Positions 58,985-64,000 of a stretch of DNA of 64,000 bases are shown here, piece after piece (position 1 is the first letter of the stretch; each line of letters begins with the position of its first letter). This stretch comes from Acidilobus saccharovorans 345-15. GTDB taxonomy: Archaea; Thermoproteota; Thermoprotei_A; Sulfolobales; Acidilobaceae. The DNA lies in contig NC_014374.1 of the NCBI RefSeq assembly GCF_000144915.1, forward strand, positions 558,001 to 622,000. The letters are read 5' to 3'. The position numbers and the translations under genes are program-made. The notes under the pieces are model-generated. The model was not told the DNA's origin, searched no databases, and saw nothing but the letters and a program-made list of their open reading frames with translations.

Positions 58985-59404
58985 TCAGTTCACCCTGTCC
59001 AGGGCTATCGACATCACCGACCTGGTCCTCTGCCCGACCCCCTTGACCTGGAGCTCGGGCCTCTGCGAGAGGTAGTCCAGGTACTCGAGGAGGCTGTTGT
59101 AGAAGCTCACCCTGTTGTGGTCAGCCACCCTGTTGTACTTGCACTCGCCCTTGGTGCCCGTGACCGCCAGGGACATGGGGTCCACGTATATGAGCACCTC
59201 GGCCCTCCTGTTGAGCTTGCCCATGTCAGGTATAACTATGATCTCGTGGGGTCTGTCCACGTATATGCTCTTGACCACGTCTATGTCTATGGCGTTCCTG
59301 AGGAAGTCGTACCTGCCCGCCTTTACGTCCTTGTACACCCTCTCGAAGAGCTCGTCGAGCTCCCTCCTGAACTCGTAACACTCGTCCTCTTCCCAGCTGC
59401 CCAA
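58985..59404 (-). CDS. Hypothetical conserved-looking protein
   Basis: A 139-residue soluble protein, not recognised. It has an acidic N-terminus (GSWEEDECYEFRRELDELF), then a mixed alpha/beta core (HEIIVIPDMGKLNRRAEVLI and VDPMSLAVTGTKGECKYNRV). Start TTG 59404 lies about 30 bp after a TATA-like GTTAAAAACC (minus strand). Two Cys (C9; C89 region GECKYN) are not a known motif. It sits between GT2 and the NuoG-like gene with separate promoters. Function unknown. Confidence 0.65.
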   Translation of the reverse strand: MGSWEEDECYEFRRELDELFERVYKDVKAGRYDFLRNAIDIDVVKSIYVDRPHEIIVIPDMGKLNRRAEVLIYVDPMSLAVTGTKGECKYNRVADHNRVSFYNSLLEYLDYLSQRPELQVKGVGQRTRSVMSIALDRVN

Positions 59405-59453
59405 CCGCAGTGCCCAGTCATGGTAGGCGTCGCAGGTTTTTAACTGAGGGCGC

Positions 59454-61619
59454 TTACGCCGCCATGCGCCTCAGGTCGACCTTGGCCGGCCCCCTGGCCA
59501 TGGAGTCGTAGTCGGGCAGCGGCGCCTTCACCAGGGACCTCAGCTCGTCCCAGGCGTCCCTGGAGGACGAGTACCTCCTCTGGTAGCCGAGGGCCTCCAG
59601 GAGCCTTGAGGCGACCTCCCAGCCCCTCATGGCGTTATTAATTACCACGTTGCCCCTGGCCAGCGTCAGCCTGCCGTCAGCTGAGACGTAGACCCCCTCC
59701 TCCTCGACGTGCGAGGCCAGGGGCAGGTGGAACTTTGAGGCGTAGCTCACGCCGACCCCGGCCGCGGGCGATATGGACACGACCAGCGGGACCCTCGACA
59801 TGGCCTCAAGTATCGACTCCCTCATGGGCGATGGCGAGGCCAGGTCGTAGCCTATGATGACCAGGGCCCTGAGCCTCCCGTCCCTGGCGGCCTCTATCAT
59901 CTCAGCGGAGCTCATGCCCGGCTCCCCTGGCACGCTGACCTTCCAGGCCCCCTCCAGCCCCCTGGCCTCGTCGAGCCTTAGGCCTCCAGGCAGCCTTGAG
60001 GGGCTCACGCCGAAGGCCACGGCCTCGTAGTTGTCGAAGTATGAGAGCAGCGGCAGGAGGCCCGAGCCCTCCCTGCTCAGGGCACCTGAAAGGGCTGCCA
60101 GGCTGAGCGACTCTGAGGCGACCCCTGGCGTGCCGTCAAGCTCTGAGACTATGACCAGCCTCCCGGCCGAGGCTATGGTTTCAGCTGCGGCCCTCACGGC
60201 CCCCTCGTCGACGCCGGCCTGCCTCGAGGCCCTCGAGCCTCCCAGCGACCTGAGGCTCAACGCCAGCGACGCGGCGCCAGGGAGGTACTTTGAGGCCCCG
60301 GCCACGTCAACCCTTCCTCCCTCGGCTAGCGAGGCCTCCACGGCCCTTACGGCGGCCTGCATGTGCTCCTGACCAGACTCTACGAAGACGTCGGCGAAGC
60401 GCGACAGCTTGTCGTCCTTAGTTGATATGACCACCAGCCTCGAGTACCCCTGGAGCGACTGCCTCCTTATCGCTGAGGCCAGGGCCGGGTGGTACTCCTC
60501 AACCTGGCCTATGGTAACTATCACGTCGGCGTCCTGGACCGCGGTGAAGGGCACCGTTGGCAGGGGGCCTCCGATTGGCGTTAACTCCCCGGTTGACGGG
60601 AGGAGGGTCGACGCCGTGTCGACGTTGTTGGTCCCGAGGCCCGCCCTTGCCAGAAGCTGGGACAGGTAGTAGGCCTCGGCAGTCAGCCTGGAGGACACTA
60701 TGACGCCCACCGAGCTTGGCCCTCCGTCCCTCACGGCCTCCCTGAGGCCCTGGGCCACGGCCTTCAGGGCGTCGTCCCAGCCAGCCTTTGACCACAGGCC
60801 GTTGGACCTGACCCTGGGCCCCTCGGGCCTCTCGGGCACGTAGACCAGGTCCTCCCAGTGGTACTTGCCCTTGAGGCACTCCGCGGAGAAGGGGAGCTGG
60901 CCCCTGTCCCCGTCGACGTAGACGGGCCTGGAGCCCGAGAGGCCGACCCTGACAGGGCACGAGAGCGAGCACATGGAGCACGCGGTCTCGCCCCACCGGT
61001 CCGGCACGGACGAGGACATCACCTTGTCCACTATGGCCCCGCTGGGGCAGACGTCGACGCACGCCCTGCAGCTTATGCACGAGCTGGTGCCAAACTTGCC
61101 CGTCTCCGGGATGACCACGGTCTGCTGTCCCCTGTACATGGCCCTCCATATGAGCCTCCCTATGTACTCGTCGCACACCCTGACGCAGCTGTAGCAGAGG
61201 ACGCACCTGCTGAAGTCGAAGCGGAGGAGCGGGTGGCTGTCGTCAACTAGTTCAGGCCTCTCCTCGCCGCCAGGCTCTACTCCGTACCTCTTGAAGAGCT
61301 CCGCCAGCCTGCCCCTGGCGTCCCTCGGGTGCCTCTCCGCGAGCATGCCAAGTATGACCTTCCTGTGCTCGACCACCTCAGGGGTCTCCGTTGAGACCTC
61401 CATGCCGTCCTGCACGTACGTCGTGCAGGCGGTCACGAGCCCCCTGCCCTTGACCTCCACGAGGCACAGCCTGCAGCTGCCGTAGGGCGAGAGCCTCTCG
61501 TCGTAGCAGAGCGAGGGTATGTCTATGCCCGCCCTCCTGGCGGCGTTGAGTATGGTGGTGGGCTTCTCCAGCACGACCTCCCTTCCGTCGATTATCACTT
61601 TAACAGGCACTTTGATCAC
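59454..61619 (-). CDS. NuoG/FdhA-like iron-sulfur molybdopterin-fold subunit
   Basis: A 721-residue redox subunit. N-terminal [2Fe-2S] ferredoxin domain with C38, C49, C52, C65. The usual His-Cys3 cluster (H-x3-C-x2-C-x5-C) keeps only H97: the following residues are PRDARGRLAEL without Cys. Two [4Fe-4S] sets follow (C139/142/145/149 and C181/184/187/191), then a fourth-domain set C214, C217, C221, C248 as in molybdopterin oxidoreductases. In the bis-MGD fold the segment TNNVDTASTLLPSTG (about 330-344) has no Cys/Sec-His pair, so formate dehydrogenase chemistry is unlikely. Start GTG 61619 overlaps the NuoF-like stop. Most likely a non-catalytic electron-transfer subunit. Confidence 0.88.
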   Translation of the reverse strand: MIKVPVKVIIDGREVVLEKPTTILNAARRAGIDIPSLCYDERLSPYGSCRLCLVEVKGRGLVTACTTYVQDGMEVSTETPEVVEHRKVILGMLAERHPRDARGRLAELFKRYGVEPGGEERPELVDDSHPLLRFDFSRCVLCYSCVRVCDEYIGRLIWRAMYRGQQTVVIPETGKFGTSSCISCRACVDVCPSGAIVDKVMSSSVPDRWGETACSMCSLSCPVRVGLSGSRPVYVDGDRGQLPFSAECLKGKYHWEDLVYVPERPEGPRVRSNGLWSKAGWDDALKAVAQGLREAVRDGGPSSVGVIVSSRLTAEAYYLSQLLARAGLGTNNVDTASTLLPSTGELTPIGGPLPTVPFTAVQDADVIVTIGQVEEYHPALASAIRRQSLQGYSRLVVISTKDDKLSRFADVFVESGQEHMQAAVRAVEASLAEGGRVDVAGASKYLPGAASLALSLRSLGGSRASRQAGVDEGAVRAAAETIASAGRLVIVSELDGTPGVASESLSLAALSGALSREGSGLLPLLSYFDNYEAVAFGVSPSRLPGGLRLDEARGLEGAWKVSVPGEPGMSSAEMIEAARDGRLRALVIIGYDLASPSPMRESILEAMSRVPLVVSISPAAGVGVSYASKFHLPLASHVEEEGVYVSADGRLTLARGNVVINNAMRGWEVASRLLEALGYQRRYSSSRDAWDELRSLVKAPLPDYDSMARGPAKVDLRRMAA

Positions 61620-63061
61620 CTCACTATCTCCTTCCAGAACTTCTTAAGCGTGACCGCCACCGCCTGCCCGGCGGCCTGCCCGTGGCCGCACAGGCTGGCC
61701 ACAGCCATGGTGTTAGCTATGCTCATCGCCTCCCTGGCCTCCTCCTCGGTCAGGTAGCCCTTGCTGAACATCCTCTCCAGCTTGGCCGTGCCGAGCCTGC
61801 ACGGGAAGCACTTGCCGCACGACTCGAAGGAGGCAAACAGCAGGACCTCATGTAGCATGTCAGCGACACTTGTGTCGTCGCTGAAAGCTATGACGTTGCC
61901 GTGGCCCAGGCTGGCCCCTATGGCCCTCAGCTCCTCCACGCCGAGCTTCACGTCAAGCTCCTCAGAGGGTATGAGGGAGGCCAGGGGGCCTCCGATCATC
62001 ACCCCCTTCAGCTTCCCGAACCTCACTCCCCCTCCCATGTCGTAGACCACCTCCCTGAGGCTGACGCCGAACTCCACCTCGTAGAGCCCAGGCCTCGAGA
62101 ACGTTGAGCTCAGGCTCAGCACCTTGGTGCCCCTGCTCCTGCTGAAGCCGAGCTCCGCGTAGGCATCGCCTCCGTTCTCAACTATCCAGGGGACGCTGGA
62201 GAGCGTCTCCACGTTGTTCACAACTGTCGGCATGCCGAATAGCCCCCTCTCGGTTGGGTAAGGAGGCCTCGGGGTTGGCTCGGGCCTCCTGCCCATTATG
62301 GCGTTTATCATAGCCGTCTCCTCGCCCACAACGTAGGAGCCCCTGCCAACGTGGACCTCAAGTTCAGACGGCAGAGGGGGCGACAGGTAGCCGGCCTCCC
62401 TGACCTCCTCTACTGCCCTCCTGACGGCTGCGACGGCGCCCGGGTACTCCCTCCTTATGTAGAAGTAGACCCTGCCTGCGCCTATGGCATAGGCAGCTAT
62501 GAGGGCCCCCTCAATAACAAGGTATGGGTCCCACTCCATGAGGAACCTGTCCACGTAGGCCCCCGCGTCCCCCTCGTCCCCGTTGACAATGACGTACTTT
62601 GCGGGCGCCGCCTGCCTCATGGCTGACTCCCACTTGAGGCCCGTTGGGAAGTATGCCCCTCCCCTGCCCCTGAGCTGGGACCTCTTTACCTCATCAATGA
62701 CCTCGGCCTGGGGCATGGAGAGGGCCCTCTCCAGGCCCCTCATGCCTCCCCTGGCCAGGTAGTCCCTGAGGGACTTGACTGGCCCGTCCACTATGTGCCT
62801 GAGCACTATGGCCTTCCTGGACCTGACCTCGACGTGAGGGGCGCCGCCGGTCAGCGTGCTTGAGGGCCCGGCGTAGCACTTGCCGAGGCAGTAGGTCGGC
62901 GGCTGCTGTGCCACAGCCTTCTTCCAGGCCTCAGGGTCAAGGGACCTGGCGGCGTAGCACGCCAGACCCCTGCAGTGCTCCTCGGGCGGCGCGAAGTCAG
63001 GGAACGAGTAGAATGTGTTCACCTCCTGCTTTGGAAGGTTAATCCTAATCGTCAGAGGCAC
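61616..63061 (-). CDS. NuoE-NuoF fused NAD(P)H-dehydrogenase-type flavoprotein
   Basis: A 481-residue protein joining a thioredoxin-like [2Fe-2S] domain to a NuoF/HydB-like diaphorase. Cys C30, C35 (CRGLAC) and C58, C62 (CLGKC) are the NuoE-type cluster. NuoF signatures: GRGGAYFPTGLKWE (NADH site), NGDEGDAGAYVDRFLME (FMN), PPYPTERGLFGMPTVVNNVE, and the [4Fe-4S] ligands ESCGKCFPCRLG plus a C-terminal CGHGQ. It would oxidise or reduce NAD(P)H, exchanging electrons through the NuoG-like subunit with a ferredoxin or other carrier. Start GTG 63061; TATA-like ATTTATC near 63085-63092 (minus strand). The genes overlap by 4 bp. Confidence 0.92.
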   Translation of the reverse strand: MPLTIRINLPKQEVNTFYSFPDFAPPEEHCRGLACYAARSLDPEAWKKAVAQQPPTYCLGKCYAGPSSTLTGGAPHVEVRSRKAIVLRHIVDGPVKSLRDYLARGGMRGLERALSMPQAEVIDEVKRSQLRGRGGAYFPTGLKWESAMRQAAPAKYVIVNGDEGDAGAYVDRFLMEWDPYLVIEGALIAAYAIGAGRVYFYIRREYPGAVAAVRRAVEEVREAGYLSPPLPSELEVHVGRGSYVVGEETAMINAIMGRRPEPTPRPPYPTERGLFGMPTVVNNVETLSSVPWIVENGGDAYAELGFSRSRGTKVLSLSSTFSRPGLYEVEFGVSLREVVYDMGGGVRFGKLKGVMIGGPLASLIPSEELDVKLGVEELRAIGASLGHGNVIAFSDDTSVADMLHEVLLFASFESCGKCFPCRLGTAKLERMFSKGYLTEEEAREAMSIANTMAVASLCGHGQAAGQAVAVTLKKFWKEIVR

Positions 63062-63096
63062 CCTATTGCCTTAAGTATCCTAAGATAGATAAATTC

Positions 63097-64000
63097 CTAC
63101 TGCCCCGCCTCCCCCAGGGCCTCCCCAATCCTCCTTATGCCTTCCTCGAGCCTCTCCGGCGGCTGGCTGACGAAGGTGACCCTTATGAAGGTCCTGTTGG
63201 CCGGCCCGAAGGCAGTCCCAGGCATCACCGTGACCCTGTACTTTGAGGCCAGCCTTGAGGCGAAGGACTCAGCATCGTTGACCAGCGGCGAGAGGTCGGC
63301 GTAGAGGTACATGGAGGCCCGGGGCTCCGTGAACCTCGCCGAGGGCACGTACCTCCTCATAGCCTTTACTGCAGCGTCCCTCCTTCTCCTGTACTCGGCG
63401 ACCACGGACTCTATGAACTTCTCCCTCCCCTCCCACCTCAGGTAACGCAGGACGTAGAGCTGTGACATGTTTGAAGCCCCGAAGAAGGCGTGCCCATTGA
63501 AGGAGGCGTATGCGTCTATGAAGTCCTTGGGGCCGTAGATGTAGCCGAGCCTCAGGCCGGGGACGCCGGGGTCCTTGGAGAAGGTGCCCAGGCCTATCAC
63601 GCTGTCAGGCGCGTACGGCTGGACGCTCCTGTAGGAGCCCTCGTAGACTATCCTCCTGTAGGCCTCGTCAACCATTAGGTAGACCCCCCTGTCCTGGGCC
63701 AGCTCAGCTATCGCCCTGCCTATGTCGGGGTCAAGGAGCCTGCCAGTTGGGTTGTCAGGGTCAACGAGGACTATCGCCTTAGTCCTGTCGTTTATGGCTG
63801 CGGCCACTGCATCCGGGTCGGGCTGGAAGCCCCTCTCGGGGCTCGCCCTGACCCACCTCACCCTGCCGCCCAGGTACTCTATGACAGGCCTGTATATCAT
63901 GAACGTCGGGTCCACCAGTATGACCTCGTCCCCGGGGTCCAGGAGCACGGACATGGCTGAGAATATGGCTGAGGTCCCGCTGGGGGTTATGGCTACCTCG
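63097..64000 (-). CDS. Class I/II aminotransferase (PLP), N-terminus cut by window edge
   Basis: The minus-strand frame runs open from the window end (codons begin at 63999) to the stop at 63097, so the N-terminal part of a PLP aminotransferase is missing. Visible: TPSGTSAIFSAM (PLP-phosphate loop), VDPDNPTGRLLD (NPTG, PLP O3' contact), VDEAYRRIVYEG (the Asp/Tyr pair), and the cofactor Lys in LGTFSKDPGVPGLRLGYI. C-terminal MPGTAFGPANRTFIRVTF has the substrate-carboxylate Arg. Aspartate/aromatic or alanine-type transamination; specificity unknown. A methionine at 63954 is internal, not the start. Confidence 0.92.
   Translation of the reverse strand, partial: EVAITPSGTSAIFSAMSVLLDPGDEVILVDPTFMIYRPVIEYLGGRVRWVRASPERGFQPDPDAVAAAINDRTKAIVLVDPDNPTGRLLDPDIGRAIAELAQDRGVYLMVDEAYRRIVYEGSYRSVQPYAPDSVIGLGTFSKDPGVPGLRLGYIYGPKDFIDAYASFNGHAFFGASNMSQLYVLRYLRWEGREKFIESVVAEYRRRRDAAVKAMRRYVPSARFTEPRASMYLYADLSPLVNDAESFASRLASKYRVTVMPGTAFGPANRTFIRVTFVSQPPERLEEGIRRIGEALGEAGQ

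Noticed and set aside
59454-61619. Formate dehydrogenase alpha subunit
   Set aside because: The active-site Cys/Sec-His pair is missing at the aligned position, and the partner is NuoEF-like. I kept a NuoG/FdhA-like label without the activity.
1-64000. CRISPR array, insertion sequence or transposase
   Set aside because: I saw no regularly spaced direct repeats and no transposase-like protein in either strand.

Overview
The window reads as chromosomal DNA of a thermoacidophilic crenarchaeon. My best guess is an Acidilobus-type member of the Acidilobales. The evidence is GC-rich coding DNA with AGG/AGA and ATA codon preference, archaeal TATA boxes 24-38 bp upstream of start codons (so many leaderless mRNAs), very frequent TTG starts, archaeal ribosomal proteins S24e and S27ae beside KEOPS genes, an Sm-like protein, an indolepyruvate:ferredoxin oxidoreductase, and secreted proteins dense in N-glycosylation sequons. 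Species assignment is inference.

Layout. 1-4.8 kb: a cut-off GT4 glycosyltransferase, a UPF0104 membrane protein, an SDR oxidoreductase, a TauE/SafE exporter, inositol-1-phosphate synthase and an Sm-like protein. 4.9-9.5 kb: FAH-family hydrolase, aldo/keto reductase, GcvT and a YtcJ-like amidohydrolase. 9.4-17 kb: a complete histidine-degradation locus (hutI, hutH and a hutG-like ureohydrolase on the minus strand; an APC permease and hutU on the plus strand). 17-24 kb: a giant MMPL/RND protein, a YHS protein with CopA copper ATPase, and a class V aminotransferase. 24-31.5 kb: a secreted protein, two single-cysteine peroxiredoxins, acyl-CoA dehydrogenase, an AbrB/PhoU regulator, a radical SAM protein and a DUF364 protein. 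31.5-34.6 kb: rps24e-rps27ae-kae1-bud32-rdgB. 34.8-36.9 kb: a lower-GC cassette made of a 39-codon leaderless ORF overlapping an adenine DNA methyltransferase, next to tRNA-Arg(UCG). 37-42.6 kb: wHTH protein, amidohydrolase, acetyl-CoA synthetase, acetate transporter, GNAT acetyltransferase and a DPH6-like ATPase. 42.7-51.5 kb: sugar-type binding protein, coiled-coil protein with an MFS pump, YeeE/YedE transporter with a small membrane partner, a large secreted protein, and a single-chain fused ABC permease. 51.5-64 kb: CruF-like protein, GH116 glycosidase, iorBA, GT2, a NuoEF/NuoG-like redox pair and a cut-off aminotransferase.

Functionally the region combines peptide and amino-acid catabolism (hut, ior, aminotransferases), acetate and acyl-CoA metabolism, sugar uptake and hydrolysis, and metal, sulfur and peroxide handling. 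The most interesting signals are: (i) a palindromic TTGTATACAA-type element between TATA box and predicted transcription start of hutU, acs and a small gene; (ii) the mini-ORF plus methyltransferase cassette; (iii) a NuoEF fusion paired with a molybdopterin-fold subunit that seems to lack both the catalytic Cys-His and one Fe-S ligand set; (iv) a fused MalF-MalG-like permease; (v) an acyl-CoA dehydrogenase with Asp in place of the usual catalytic Glu.
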